Assembly (NCBI RefSeq): GCF_003025595.1
Contig: NZ_PYMI01000013.1
Location: forward strand, 1-64,000
Reading direction: 5' to 3'
From: Photobacterium ganghwense
GTDB taxonomy: Bacteria; Pseudomonadota; Gammaproteobacteria; Enterobacterales; Vibrionaceae
DNA: 64,000 nucleotides
Position 1 is the first letter of the stretch; each line of letters begins with the position of its first letter. Shown one piece after another: positions 33,455 through 42,555 of this stretch. The translations under genes and the position numbers were made by a program. Under the pieces are notes generated by a model. The model made no database searches. It was not told the DNA's origin and worked only from the letters and a program-made list of their open reading frames with translations.

Positions 33455-34225
33455 TTAATTTGCCGACGCGCAGATCACTTGCACGCCTTGCTGTTCAATC
33501 TGTTGTTTGGCGACCATGTCCAGGCCGTCATCGGTGATCAGGGTACTGATATGCTGCCAGGGCAGCTCTAGGTTAGGGATTTTGCGCCCCACCTTGCTCG
33601 ATTCCACCATGACCACCACCTCGCGGGCGACTTCCGCCATGACGCGGCTCAGGCCAATCAGTTCGTTAAATGTCGTCGTTCCACGCGCCGTATCGATCCC
33701 GTCCGCGCCGATAAACAGCTGATCGAAGTCATATGAGCGTAGTACCGATTCTGCCACCTGCCCTTGAAACGCTTCCGAATGCGGATCCCAGGTGCCCCCG
33801 GTCATCAGCAGGGTTGGCTCGTTCTCCAGCTCGTTCAGGGCGTTGGCCACATTGAGCGAGTTGGTCATGACCACCAGACCATGTTTTTCCCCCAGCAAAC
33901 CGATCAGGCATGCCGTGGTACTGCCGCTGTCGATAATGATGCGGTTATGATCCCGGATGCGTTCGGCGGCGGCTCTGGCAATCGCCATCTTTCGAATCGA
34001 AACTTCATCTTCTTCCGTTTCGGCCACCATTTCACTTGGCATGGCAATCGCCCCACCATAGCGGCGCAGTAGCTGGCCGTTTTTTTCTAGTGCAGCCAGA
34101 TCTTTACGCACGGTAACTTCGGAAGTGGCAAACTGTTTTGCCAGGGTATCGACACTGACTTCACCTTGCTCATTGACCATCTGGACAATCGCATGGCGCC
34201 GTTGCTGGGTATTTCGTTTGGACAT
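33455..34225 (-). CDS. DeoR-family regulator next to glmS
   Basis: A 256-residue DeoR-family protein. The N-terminal HTH covers about 5-60 (RRHAIVQMVNEQGEVSVDTLAKQF then VRKDLAALE), and the C-terminal sugar-phosphate sensor (DeoRC) about 78-235, with IDSGSTTACLIGLL and ADGIDTARG as phosphate-binding features. Regulators of this type adjacent to glmS are known in Pseudomonas (GlmR), and a sugar-phosphate such as GlcN6P is the expected effector; that is inference. It is the first gene of a two-gene operon with glmS. A 21-base-spaced direct repeat lies between its promoter and start codon. Confidence 0.87.
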   Translation of the reverse strand: MSKRNTQQRRHAIVQMVNEQGEVSVDTLAKQFATSEVTVRKDLAALEKNGQLLRRYGGAIAMPSEMVAETEEDEVSIRKMAIARAAAERIRDHNRIIIDSGSTTACLIGLLGEKHGLVVMTNSLNVANALNELENEPTLLMTGGTWDPHSEAFQGQVAESVLRSYDFDQLFIGADGIDTARGTTTFNELIGLSRVMAEVAREVVVMVESSKVGRKIPNLELPWQHISTLITDDGLDMVAKQQIEQQGVQVICASAN

Positions 34226-34232
34226 GGAATTA

Positions 34233-34296
34233 CGAACTGATAGCTATAAGTTTCGAACTGAAAGAAATTTTAGCAGAGCAAAACTTTTTTGATCAA
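34233..34296 (-). promoter_or_regulatory. Promoter and candidate operator of the DeoR-glmS operon
   Basis: On the minus strand TTGATC (complement of 34291-34296) and TAAAAT (complement of 34267-34272) are 18 bases apart. Between the -10 and the start codon the octamer CGAACTGA occurs twice on the plus strand, at 34233-34240 and 34254-34261, exactly 21 bases apart, two helical turns. That fits repeated half-sites for a DeoR-type repressor, most simply the adjacent gene's own product. Confidence 0.6.
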
Positions 34297-34399
34297 CACT
34301 GTGCAATTAATTTTTTATGAAAAAGAAGGCTGCCGGCGTGATTTCAGAAAAACGAGGGCTGCTCACAGCCATCACAATAGGCTGGGGAGGTTACGGGAA

Positions 34400-34429
34400 T
34401 AGGGCAAAAGTAGGGCAAAAGTAGGGCAG
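34400..34429. repeat. Short tandem repeat, 11-base unit
   Basis: The unit TAGGGCAAAAG occurs twice in full and a third time in part, in the 250-base gap between the DeoR gene and glmU. No function is evident; copy number could vary between strains. Confidence 0.7.
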
Positions 34430-34441
34430 GGAAGCTGAGAT

Positions 34442-34470
34442 AAAAAGAAGGCAGCCTAAAGCTGCCTTCT
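34442..34470 (-). terminator. glmU terminator
   Basis: Stem AGAAGGCAGC / GCTGCCTTCT, loop CTAAA, and a T5 tail on the minus strand, seven bases beyond glmU. Confidence 0.9.
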
Positions 34471-34477
34471 GCGGGAA

Positions 34478-35839
34478 TTACTTTTGTTTAACCGGACGTT
34501 TCCAACCTTTGATGGTACGGGCCGGAGCACGGGTGATCACTAACTCGCCTTCACCAACATCTCGGTTGATGGTCGCACCGGCACCAATCGTGGCACCTTT
34601 GGCAATTTTCACTGGCGCAATCAACTGCGTGTCGGAGCCAACAAACACGTCATCGCCGATTTCGGTCTTGAACTTGTTCGCACCATCATAGTTACAGGTA
34701 ATGGTACCGGCACCGATATTCACGCGATCGCCGATATCGGCATCACCCAGATATGTCAGGTGGTTAGCTTTCGAACCTTTACCCAGGCGGGCTTTCTTCA
34801 TTTCCACGAAGTTGCCGACGTGAGAATCACCCACCAGCTCCGCACCAGGGCGCAGACGGGTGAACGGGCCGACCGTACAGTCTTCGCCGACCGTCGCGCC
34901 TTCAATCACACTGTACGGCCGAATGATACTGTTATCATCAATTTCACAGTCTTTCAGCACCGAACCGGCACCAATAATGACATTGTTTCCCAGTGACACA
35001 CTGCCTTCAATGATGACATTCACATCAATTTCAACATCCGTACCGCACTGCAGCTCACCGCGCAGATCGAAACGCGCCGGATCACGCAGCATCACACCTT
35101 GTTCCAGCAGACGCTCGGCCTGCATCGCCTGGTAAGCACGCTCCAGACGGGCCAGTTGGATACGGTTGTTGACGCCTTCCACTTCAATGGCTTTCACCGG
35201 GTGAACCGCTTCCACGGCTCGGCCTTCGTCGTGGGCAATCTCAATGATGTCGGTCAGGTAATACTCACCCTGCGCGTTGTCATTTTTCAGCGCCGACAGC
35301 CAACGTTTCAGATCGCCGCCATTGGCCACCATCACCCCGGTGTTGATTTCTTTGATCAGCTTCTGCTCTTCGCTGGCATCTTTCTGCTCCACGATAGCAA
35401 CCACCGGGCCATTGCGGCGAATAATCCGGCCGTAGCCCGTCGGATCGTCCAACATGACCGTCAGTAGCGCAATGCCACCATCCGGCTGGGCATCCAGCAG
35501 GTTTTCCAGCGTCTCGCTGCTGATCAGCGGCACATCACCATACAGAATCAGGACTTTCTCATTGTCCGCCAGATCCGGGCATGCCTGGTTAACCGCATGA
35601 CCAGTCCCCAGCTGCTCCGCTTGCAGCACCCAGTTCACTTGCTCTTCCACCAGTGCAGCCTGCATCTGCTCGCCACCATGGCCGTAAACCAAATGAATGT
35701 TGTTGGCCCCAATGCCGGTACAGGTATCAATAACATGCTTAACCATTGGCTTACCTGCCAAGGTATGCAGTACTTTCGGCAAATTGGAGTACATGCGGGT
35801 TCCTTTGCCCGCCGCCAGGATCACAGCGCTGAAGCTCAT
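34478..35839 (-). CDS. glmU: Bifunctional GlcN-1-P acetyltransferase / UDP-GlcNAc pyrophosphorylase
   Basis: Acetylates glucosamine-1-phosphate and couples it to UTP, giving UDP-GlcNAc for peptidoglycan and lipid A. The 453-residue protein has the N-terminal pyrophosphorylase (LAAGKGTRM at about 8-16) and a C-terminal left-handed beta-helix of hexapeptide repeats (about 250-450) that trimerises and holds the acetyltransferase site. It lies downstream of the atp operon but beyond a terminator, with its own promoter. Together with glmS it places two steps of UDP-GlcNAc synthesis within 4 kb. The GAGG ribosome site is rather far (about 11 bases) from the ATG. Confidence 0.97.
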   Translation of the reverse strand: MSFSAVILAAGKGTRMYSNLPKVLHTLAGKPMVKHVIDTCTGIGANNIHLVYGHGGEQMQAALVEEQVNWVLQAEQLGTGHAVNQACPDLADNEKVLILYGDVPLISSETLENLLDAQPDGGIALLTVMLDDPTGYGRIIRRNGPVVAIVEQKDASEEQKLIKEINTGVMVANGGDLKRWLSALKNDNAQGEYYLTDIIEIAHDEGRAVEAVHPVKAIEVEGVNNRIQLARLERAYQAMQAERLLEQGVMLRDPARFDLRGELQCGTDVEIDVNVIIEGSVSLGNNVIIGAGSVLKDCEIDDNSIIRPYSVIEGATVGEDCTVGPFTRLRPGAELVGDSHVGNFVEMKKARLGKGSKANHLTYLGDADIGDRVNIGAGTITCNYDGANKFKTEIGDDVFVGSDTQLIAPVKIAKGATIGAGATINRDVGEGELVITRAPARTIKGWKRPVKQK

Positions 35840-35885
35840 GATGCGTTATTCCTCTCGATGCATAATTTTCAATGTGACTTTTTGC

Positions 35886-35914
35886 ATTGTATCGACTCAG
35901 TACTGACGGGTTAA
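35886..35914 (-). promoter_or_regulatory. glmU promoter
   Basis: On the minus strand TTAACC and TACAAT are separated by exactly 17 bases, about 45 bases upstream of the glmU start and downstream of the atpC terminator. Confidence 0.7.
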
Positions 35915-35975
35915 GGAAAATAGATAATTTTTTCTGAGTATTAACCCACAGCTGACAGTCCCAAACCGCGGATAT

Positions 35976-36005
35976 AAAAAAAGCGACCCAAAGGTCGCTT
36001 TTTTC
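35976..36005 (-). terminator. atp operon terminator
   Basis: Stem AAGCGACC / GGTCGCTT with loop CAAA, A-run on the left and T-run on the right; on the minus strand it lies 12 bases after the atpC stop. Confidence 0.92.
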
Positions 36006-36017
36006 TTATCTGCCTGG

Positions 36018-36440
36018 TTAGCGGGCTTTCTTGGTCAGCTCGATAACACGGAGCTGAGCAATCGCCTTCGCCAGATCACTGGCCGCCTGCGCAAAGTCGA
36101 TGTCGCCATGCTGATTGTGGATACGCTCCTCAGCCTGGCGCTTCGCCTCTTCCGCTTTCGCTCGGTCCAAATCTTCACCACGAATCGCGGTGTCAGCCAG
36201 CACAGTTACTGCGCCAGGCTGAACTTCCAACATACCGCCGGACAGGTAAATTACCTCTTCGCCGCCATGCTGCTTAGTGATACGGACCATACCCGGCGTA
36301 ATAGCGGTCAGCAGCGGGGTGTGACCTGCGTGGATACCCAGTTCACCTTCGCTACCGGTCACCTGAATGTTTTCAGCACGGCCAGAGAACAAACGTTTCT
36401 CGGCGCTTACAACGTCCAGATGGAAGGTTATCGCTGCCAT
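36018..36440 (-). CDS. atpC: ATP synthase epsilon subunit
   Basis: Central-stalk subunit of F1 (140 residues) that links gamma to the c-ring and inhibits ATP hydrolysis. It has the N-terminal beta-sandwich (to about 85, FHLDVVSAEKRLFSGRAE at the start) and two C-terminal helices rich in Ala, Glu and Arg. Last gene of the atp operon, 17 bases after atpD and directly before the terminator. Confidence 0.97.
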   Translation of the reverse strand: MAAITFHLDVVSAEKRLFSGRAENIQVTGSEGELGIHAGHTPLLTAITPGMVRITKQHGGEEVIYLSGGMLEVQPGAVTVLADTAIRGEDLDRAKAEEAKRQAEERIHNQHGDIDFAQAASDLAKAIAQLRVIELTKKAR

Positions 36441-36457
36441 ATCGCCTCCTACTTAGC

Positions 36458-37864
36458 TTAAAGCTTCTTAGCGTTTTCCAATACGTCTTCAATCGCGCCG
36501 CAGTACATGAATGCCTGCTCTGGGATATCGTCGTATTCACCTGCCAGAAGACCTTTGAAGCTACGCAGTGTATCTTTCAGCGATACGTAGATACCAGGGT
36601 CGCCAGTAAAGACTTCCGCTACGTGGTAAGGCTGAGTCAGGAAACGCTCAATCTTACGTGCACGGGATACAGTTTGCTTGTCATCTTCTGACAGCTCATC
36701 CATACCCAGGATAGCGATGATGTCTTTTAGTTCTTTATAACGCTGCAGGGTGCTCTGTACACCACGGGCAATGTCATAGTGCTCTTGGCCAACAACCAGT
36801 GGATCCAGCATACGAGATGTAGAATCCAGTGGGTCGATCGCTGGGTACAGACCCAGAGACGCGATTTGACGAGACAGTACAACTGTCGCATCAAGGTGCG
36901 CGAACGTTGTGGCTGGAGATGGGTCAGTCAAGTCATCCGCAGGTACGTAAACGGCCTGTACCGATGTGATAGAACCAGTCTTCGTAGAGGTAATACGCTC
37001 CTGAAGCACACCCATTTCTTCCGCCAGCGTTGGCTGGTAACCTACCGCAGAAGGCATACGACCCAGCAGAGCCGATACTTCTGTACCCGCAAGGGTGTAA
37101 CGGTAGATGTTATCGATGAACAGCAGTACGTCACGGCCTTCATCACGGAATTTCTCAGCCATAGTCAGGCCAGTCAGAGCAACACGCAGACGGTTACCTG
37201 GTGGCTCGTTCATCTGACCGTAAACCATTGCTACTTTTGATTCAGCTGGGTTCTCAATGTTAACAACGCCAGCTTCCTGCATTTCGAAGTAGAAGTCGTT
37301 ACCTTCACGAGTACGCTCACCAACACCCGCGAATACTGACAGACCGGAGTGCTGCAGGGCGATGTTGTTGATAAGCTCCATCATGTTAACGGTCTTACCT
37401 ACACCCGCACCACCGAACAGGCCGATTTTACCACCCTTAGCGAATGGACAAATCAGGTCGATAACCTTAACGCCTGTTTCCAGAAGTTCAGTAGCGTTTG
37501 ACTGCTCTTCGTAGCTTGGTGCTTCACGGTGAATTGAGTAACGCTCTTCTTCGCCGATCTCACCGCATTCATCAATTGGCTGACCCAGAACGTTCATGAT
37601 ACGTCCTAGCGTTGCATTACCAACTGGAACCTCAATTGGTCGACCTGTATTTTCAACAGACAGACCACGACGCAGGCCGTCAGAACTACCCATTGCGATA
37701 CCACGCACGATACCACCGCCTAGCTGCTGCTGAACTTCCAGTACTAGCGTACCGTTTTCTTTAGCATCTACGTGCAGGGCATCATATACCTGTGGTACTG
37801 AGTCCTGTGGAAACTCTACGTCGACTACCGCACCGATGATCTGTACGATCTTACCTGTAGCCAT
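36458..37864 (-). CDS. atpD: ATP synthase beta subunit
   Basis: Catalytic subunit of F1, 468 residues. Walker A is GGAGVGKT near residue 150, and the catalytic glutamate follows in GVGERTREGND. The DELSEED-type segment reads GMDELSEDD in the C-terminal domain. It synthesises ATP from ADP and phosphate, driven by rotation of gamma. Length and sequence are typical of vibrios. Eighth of nine genes in the operon, 32 bases after atpG. Confidence 0.98.
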   Translation of the reverse strand: MATGKIVQIIGAVVDVEFPQDSVPQVYDALHVDAKENGTLVLEVQQQLGGGIVRGIAMGSSDGLRRGLSVENTGRPIEVPVGNATLGRIMNVLGQPIDECGEIGEEERYSIHREAPSYEEQSNATELLETGVKVIDLICPFAKGGKIGLFGGAGVGKTVNMMELINNIALQHSGLSVFAGVGERTREGNDFYFEMQEAGVVNIENPAESKVAMVYGQMNEPPGNRLRVALTGLTMAEKFRDEGRDVLLFIDNIYRYTLAGTEVSALLGRMPSAVGYQPTLAEEMGVLQERITSTKTGSITSVQAVYVPADDLTDPSPATTFAHLDATVVLSRQIASLGLYPAIDPLDSTSRMLDPLVVGQEHYDIARGVQSTLQRYKELKDIIAILGMDELSEDDKQTVSRARKIERFLTQPYHVAEVFTGDPGIYVSLKDTLRSFKGLLAGEYDDIPEQAFMYCGAIEDVLENAKKL

Positions 37865-37896
37865 CGTTAATCCTCTAAACTTGTTTAATCTTTGCC

Positions 37897-38763
37897 TTAA
37901 ACAGCAGCCGCACCAGAAACGATTTCTGACAGCTCTTGTGTAATCGCAGCCTGACGGGCCTTGTTGTACACAAGCTGCAGATCATCAATCAAGTTGCCTG
38001 CGTTATCGGTTGCTGCTTTCATCGCGACCATTCGAGCAGCCTGTTCACTTGCCAGGTTCTCAACAACCCCTTGGTAAACCTGAGATTCGACATAACGAAC
38101 CAGCAGGGTATCCAGCAGAGGTTTTGGCTCAGGCTCATAAATGTAGTCCCAAGCATGGTTGCGCTGCATGTCTTCGTCTTTCGACTTAGGCAAAGGCAGC
38201 AATTGATCAGTCACTGGTTGCTGAACCATGGTGTTCACAAACTTGTTGTAAACCAGGTACAGACGATCCAACTGGCCTTCATCATATTTCTTCAGCATCA
38301 CACCAACAGTACCGATCAGTTCATCGACTGATGGCTTGTCACCCAGGCCGGAAACCTGAGCCACAACTTTACCGCCGTAGCTGTTAAAAAATGCTGTTGC
38401 CTTAGAGCCAATCAGGCCCAGGTCAATTTCAGCACCTTGATCTGACCACTTCTTCATGTCTGTCATGGCTTGCTTGAACAGGTTAATGTTCAGGCCGCCA
38501 CACAGGCCACGGTCAGTAGAAACAATGATGTAACCAACGCGCTTGGCTTCACGCTCTTCGAGATAAGGATGCTTATACTCAAGGCTACCAAGTGCGATAT
38601 GACCGATCACTTTGCGCATAGTTTGTGCGTATGGGCGTGATGATTCCATTGCGTCCTGCGTTTTACGCATTTTGGACGCGGCTACCATTTCCATCGCTTT
38701 TGTGATCTTCTGAGTGTTTTTAACACTACCGATCTTGTTACGAATCTCTTTTGCGCCGGCCAT
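37897..38763 (-). CDS. atpG: ATP synthase gamma subunit
   Basis: Rotor shaft of F1, 288 residues, formed by long N- and C-terminal helices (AGAKEIRNKIGSVKNTQKIT at the start and ARQAAITQELSEIVSGAAAV at the end) around a Rossmann-like middle. The conserved RNKI and GLCGGLN segments are present. It couples proton flow to catalysis. 44 bases follow atpA. Confidence 0.97.
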   Translation of the reverse strand: MAGAKEIRNKIGSVKNTQKITKAMEMVAASKMRKTQDAMESSRPYAQTMRKVIGHIALGSLEYKHPYLEEREAKRVGYIIVSTDRGLCGGLNINLFKQAMTDMKKWSDQGAEIDLGLIGSKATAFFNSYGGKVVAQVSGLGDKPSVDELIGTVGVMLKKYDEGQLDRLYLVYNKFVNTMVQQPVTDQLLPLPKSKDEDMQRNHAWDYIYEPEPKPLLDTLLVRYVESQVYQGVVENLASEQAARMVAMKAATDNAGNLIDDLQLVYNKARQAAITQELSEIVSGAAAV

Positions 38764-38807
38764 CGTTACTCTCCGTTAGTGGGTGATCGCAAGCGATCAC
38801 CAACCAA

Positions 38808-40349
38808 TTACCAAGTCTGGGTCGCTTTGAAACCTTCAACCAGTTTCACGAACTGGGCTTCGATTTCATCGTTCCAAGCACCCGTCTCATCAATCTGAGC
38901 TACCAGCTCAGCAAAGTGACCTTTGGCATAAGAAAGCAACGCGTCTTCGAAGTCAGCAAGCTTGTCCAGCTCAACATCATTCAGATAACCTTTTTCCGCA
39001 GCAAAGATTACCAGCGCCTGCTCAAATACAGACATTGGTGCATACTGCTTCTGCTTCATCAGCTCGGTTACTTTCTGACCGTGGTTCAGCTGCTTCTTCG
39101 TTGCGTCATCAAGGTCAGACGAGAACTGAGCAAACGCTGCCAGTTCACGGTACTGTGCCAGGGCAGTACGGATACCACCAGACAGTTTCTTGATGATCTT
39201 GGTCTGCGCAGAACCACCTACACGAGATACCGAAATACCTGGGTCAACAGCTGGACGGATACCGGCGTTGAACAGTTCGGTTTGCAGGAAGATCTGACCA
39301 TCGGTGATGGAGATAACGTTGGTCGGTACGAATGCCGATACGTCACCAGCCTGAGTTTCGATGATAGGCAGTGCGGTCAGAGAACCGGTACGGCCAGTCA
39401 CTTCACCGTTAGTGAATTTTTCTACGTAGTGCTCGTTAACACGTGCTGCACGCTCTAGTAGGCGAGAGTGGAGGTAGAAAACGTCACCTGGGAATGCTTC
39501 ACGACCTGGTGGACGACGCAGTAGCAGAGAGATCTGACGGTAAGCAACAGCCTGCTTAGACAGGTCATCGTATACGATCAGAGCATCTTCACCGCGGTCA
39601 CGGAAGTATTCACCCATCGCACAGCCTGAGTAAGGTGCCAGGTACTGCAGGGCAGCTGCTTCAGAAGCAGATGCAACAACAACGATAGTGTTTTCCAGCG
39701 CACCGTGCTCTTCCAGTTTACGTACTACGTTAGCGATAGTAGACGCTTTCTGGCCGATTGCGACGTAGATAGAGTAGATACCAGAATCTTTCTGGTTGAT
39801 GATGGCATCGATCGCCAGGGCTGTTTTACCAGTCTGACGGTCACCGATGATCAGCTCACGCTGGCCACGGCCGATTGGGATCATCGAGTCAACTGCCTTG
39901 TAACCAGTCTGAACTGGCTGGTCAACAGATTTACGGTCGATTACGCCCGGTGCAATCACTTCAACAGGAGACGTAGTCTCTGCCTGGATTGGACCTTTAC
40001 CATCGATTGGCTCACCCAGTGTGTTCACTACGCGGCCAAGAAGTGCTTTACCTACAGGTACTTCAAGGATACGACCAGTACCCTTAACTTTCATACCTTC
40101 CTGCAGGTCAGCGTATGGACCCATTACAACCGCACCAACCGAGTCACGCTCAAGGTTAAGTGCCAGTGCAAAACGGCCACCTGGAAGTTCAATCATTTCA
40201 CCTTGCATTACATCTGCAAGGCCATGGATACGAATAATACCATCGCTTACTGATACGATAGTACCTTCGTTACGCGCTTCACTAACAACGTTGAAGTTTT
40301 CAATACGCTGCTTGATCAGTTCGCTAATTTCCGTGGAATTAAGTTGCAT
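38808..40349 (-). CDS. atpA: ATP synthase alpha subunit
   Basis: Non-catalytic nucleotide-binding subunit of F1. The 513-residue protein has Walker A GDRQTGKT near 169-176 and the PxPGREAFPGDVFYLHSRLLERAA region. The start is set at 40349 because MQLNSTEISELIK is the conserved N-terminus; a longer reading by five codons has no support. It is 16 bases after atpH. Confidence 0.98.
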   Translation of the reverse strand: MQLNSTEISELIKQRIENFNVVSEARNEGTIVSVSDGIIRIHGLADVMQGEMIELPGGRFALALNLERDSVGAVVMGPYADLQEGMKVKGTGRILEVPVGKALLGRVVNTLGEPIDGKGPIQAETTSPVEVIAPGVIDRKSVDQPVQTGYKAVDSMIPIGRGQRELIIGDRQTGKTALAIDAIINQKDSGIYSIYVAIGQKASTIANVVRKLEEHGALENTIVVVASASEAAALQYLAPYSGCAMGEYFRDRGEDALIVYDDLSKQAVAYRQISLLLRRPPGREAFPGDVFYLHSRLLERAARVNEHYVEKFTNGEVTGRTGSLTALPIIETQAGDVSAFVPTNVISITDGQIFLQTELFNAGIRPAVDPGISVSRVGGSAQTKIIKKLSGGIRTALAQYRELAAFAQFSSDLDDATKKQLNHGQKVTELMKQKQYAPMSVFEQALVIFAAEKGYLNDVELDKLADFEDALLSYAKGHFAELVAQIDETGAWNDEIEAQFVKLVEGFKATQTW

Positions 40350-40365
40350 GCTCCAATTCCCCAAA

Positions 40366-40899
40366 TCAAGACTGCAAAGTATCGCTCAGACGGCTTAGTT
40401 TGCCGCGTACTGAGTTATCGATGACCAAGTCTCCAGCTCTAATCACAACCCCGGCAATCAGGGTCTCGTCTACACTGCAAGTCAGCTTGACCTTACGATC
40501 CAGACGCTTAGCCAGTTTCTCGCTAATTGCTTCAAGTTGACTATCATTCAGCTCAACCGCAGAAATTACGGCGGCTTCGATAGTTTTCTCATGCTCACTC
40601 TTGAGCAGCATGAACTCTTCACATACAGCAGGAAGGGCTTTCAGGCGTCCGTTCTCAGCCATCACCTTAATCAGGTTCTGGCCGTTTTCGTTGAGTTGCT
40701 CGCCGCACACTGACAGGAATACTTCTGTCAGTTTTTCAGCTGCATAACCACTACTCAGAATTTCCTGAATCGTTTCGTTACGCGCTACTTCGGCAGCAAA
40801 GGTGAGCATTTCCGCCCAGGCGGCCAGCTCACCTTTTTCAACTGCAAGATCAAAAGCTGCTTTAGCGTAGGGGCGTGCGATAGTAGTCATATCCGACAT
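40366..40899 (-). CDS. atpH: ATP synthase delta subunit
   Basis: Peripheral-stalk subunit (177 residues) that joins F1 to the b dimer. It has the N-terminal six-helix domain beginning ARPYAKAAFDLAVEKGE and the C-terminal OSCP signature with RAGDLVIDNSVRGKLSRL near the end. It starts 16 bases after atpF. Confidence 0.97.
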   Translation of the reverse strand: MSDMTTIARPYAKAAFDLAVEKGELAAWAEMLTFAAEVARNETIQEILSSGYAAEKLTEVFLSVCGEQLNENGQNLIKVMAENGRLKALPAVCEEFMLLKSEHEKTIEAAVISAVELNDSQLEAISEKLAKRLDRKVKLTCSVDETLIAGVVIRAGDLVIDNSVRGKLSRLSDTLQS

Positions 40900-40915
40900 G
40901 TGCTTGCCCCTTTAA

Positions 40916-41386
40916 TTACAGTTCTGCAGTGACTTTGTTAAGAAGATCAGCGTGAGCGTCTTTATCGATAGAACGCTCAATGATTTTCTCAGCACCAATC
41001 ACAGCCAGAGTTGCAACTTGTTTTCTTAGTTCATCGCGAGCGCGGCTACGTTCGGCGTCAATTTCTGCACGACCTTGAGCCAGAATTTTATCGCGCTCAG
41101 CCAGGGCTTCCGCCTTAGCATCTTCGATGATCTGAGCTTTGCGTTTGTTAGCTTGCTCAACGATCTCAGTCGCAGTGCGCTTTGCTTCTTTCAGTTGGTC
41201 GGAAGCATTCGCCTGCGCCAGGTTCAGGTCTTTGGCAGCGCGATCAGCCGCTGCCAAACCGTCAGCAATTTTCTTCTGACGTTCTTCAATCGCTTCCATG
41301 ATTGGTGGCCATACATATTTCATGCAGAACACCACAAACAGGAAAAACGCGATCGCCTGACCCAGCAAAGTTGCATTCATATTCAC
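40916..41386 (-). CDS. atpF: ATP synthase b subunit
   Basis: Peripheral-stalk subunit, 156 residues as in E. coli. One N-terminal membrane helix (about 5-27, LLGQAIAFFLFVVFCMKYVW) is followed by a long charged coiled-coil rich in Ala, Glu, Lys and Arg that dimerises. It starts 50 bases after atpE. Confidence 0.97.
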   Translation of the reverse strand: MNMNATLLGQAIAFFLFVVFCMKYVWPPIMEAIEERQKKIADGLAAADRAAKDLNLAQANASDQLKEAKRTATEIVEQANKRKAQIIEDAKAEALAERDKILAQGRAEIDAERSRARDELRKQVATLAVIGAEKIIERSIDKDAHADLLNKVTAEL

Positions 41387-41436
41387 AACGGCATCTCCTT
41401 AAAAAGGGTTGCTATGGGTCCGTTCGTATTCGGTTA

Positions 41437-41694
41437 TTAGCCTGCCAGCTGGCCAACGAATGGGTTTGCGAATGTGAATAGCAGAGCGATTACGATACCG
41501 ATCATTGGAACCGCATCAAGCAGACCCGCAATGATGAACATCTTAACTTGTAGCATTGGTGCCATTTCAGGTTGACGCGCAGCACCTTCAAGGAATTTAC
41601 CACCCAGAAGGGCGAAGCCGATCGCTGTACCCAGTGCAGCAAGACCTACAATGATGCCCACGGCAATTGCAGAAAAGCTTAGTAAAGTTTCCAT
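41437..41694 (-). CDS. atpE: ATP synthase c subunit (proteolipid)
   Basis: Two-helix hairpin forming the rotor ring, 85 residues from METLLSFS (an extra ATG directly before gives 86). The polar loop has GARQPEM and the ion-carrying carboxylate is the Asp in LLDAVPMIG in helix 2. It is Asp, and the helix-1 pattern lacks the Gln/Glu/Ser set of Na+-type rings, so proton coupling is expected. The c ring sequence is of the vibrio type and longer than E. coli's 79 residues. Confidence 0.97.
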   Translation of the reverse strand: METLLSFSAIAVGIIVGLAALGTAIGFALLGGKFLEGAARQPEMAPMLQVKMFIIAGLLDAVPMIGIVIALLFTFANPFVGQLAG

Positions 41695-41761
41695 CACTAT
41701 CTCCAGTTTATAGTTGTCGGCAAAGTGCCAGTAAAGAATTGAAAATCTTACAAATTATCGA

Positions 41762-42547
41762 TTAATGATTGTCTTCATGTGCCTGAGACAGGTACACAAT
41801 CGTCAACATCATAAATACGAATGCTTGAATCGTAATGACCAGGATGTGGAAAATTGCCCACGGTAGCGAACCTAGCCATTGTGCCCACCACGGCAGTAGT
41901 GCCGCGATAAGGATAAACACCACCTCACCGGCAAACATGTTACCGAACAGACGCATACCTAGTGAAATTGGTTTCGCCAGCAGCGACACCACTTCAAGAA
42001 GCAGGTTGAACGGAATCATGACCGGATGATTGAACGGGTGAAGTGCCAGTTCTTTGACAAAGCCACCAACGCCTTTCACTTTGATGCTGTAGTAGATCAT
42101 CAAAGCGAACACGCCTAATGCCATTGCCATGGTGATGTTGACATCAGCACTCGGTACAACCTTAAGGTAAGGAATACCTAACCAGTGCTCTGCAGGATAC
42201 GGAAGAAAATCAATTGGCACTAAGTCCATGATGTTCATCAACAAGATCCAGCAGAAAATGGTCAGAGCCAAAGGAGCTATCAGTGGGTTGCGACCATGGA
42301 AGGTTTCTTTGACGCTGTTGTCAACGAATTCCACCATGATTTCTACAAAACACTGTAGTTTTCCAGGGACTCCTGATGTCGCCGTTTTCGCTGCCTTGCG
42401 GAATACCCAAAGGAAGAATAATCCGGTTAGGGCAGAGAAAAACAGGCTGTCTATATGAACCGTCCAGAAACCTTCACCCACTGACAAATTTGTCAGGTGG
42501 TGAGCAATGTAACCTGACGGCGTTAGCGCTTCACCTGGCGCAGCCAT
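41762..42547 (-). CDS. atpB: ATP synthase a subunit
   Basis: Stator channel subunit of Fo, 261 residues with five or six membrane helices. The essential arginine is in SLGMRLFGNMFAGE in the penultimate helix region. It carries protons to the c ring. Second gene of the operon, starting 8 bases after atpI. Confidence 0.97.
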   Translation of the reverse strand: MAAPGEALTPSGYIAHHLTNLSVGEGFWTVHIDSLFFSALTGLFFLWVFRKAAKTATSGVPGKLQCFVEIMVEFVDNSVKETFHGRNPLIAPLALTIFCWILLMNIMDLVPIDFLPYPAEHWLGIPYLKVVPSADVNITMAMALGVFALMIYYSIKVKGVGGFVKELALHPFNHPVMIPFNLLLEVVSLLAKPISLGMRLFGNMFAGEVVFILIAALLPWWAQWLGSLPWAIFHILVITIQAFVFMMLTIVYLSQAHEDNH

Positions 42548-42555
42548 AACTCATC

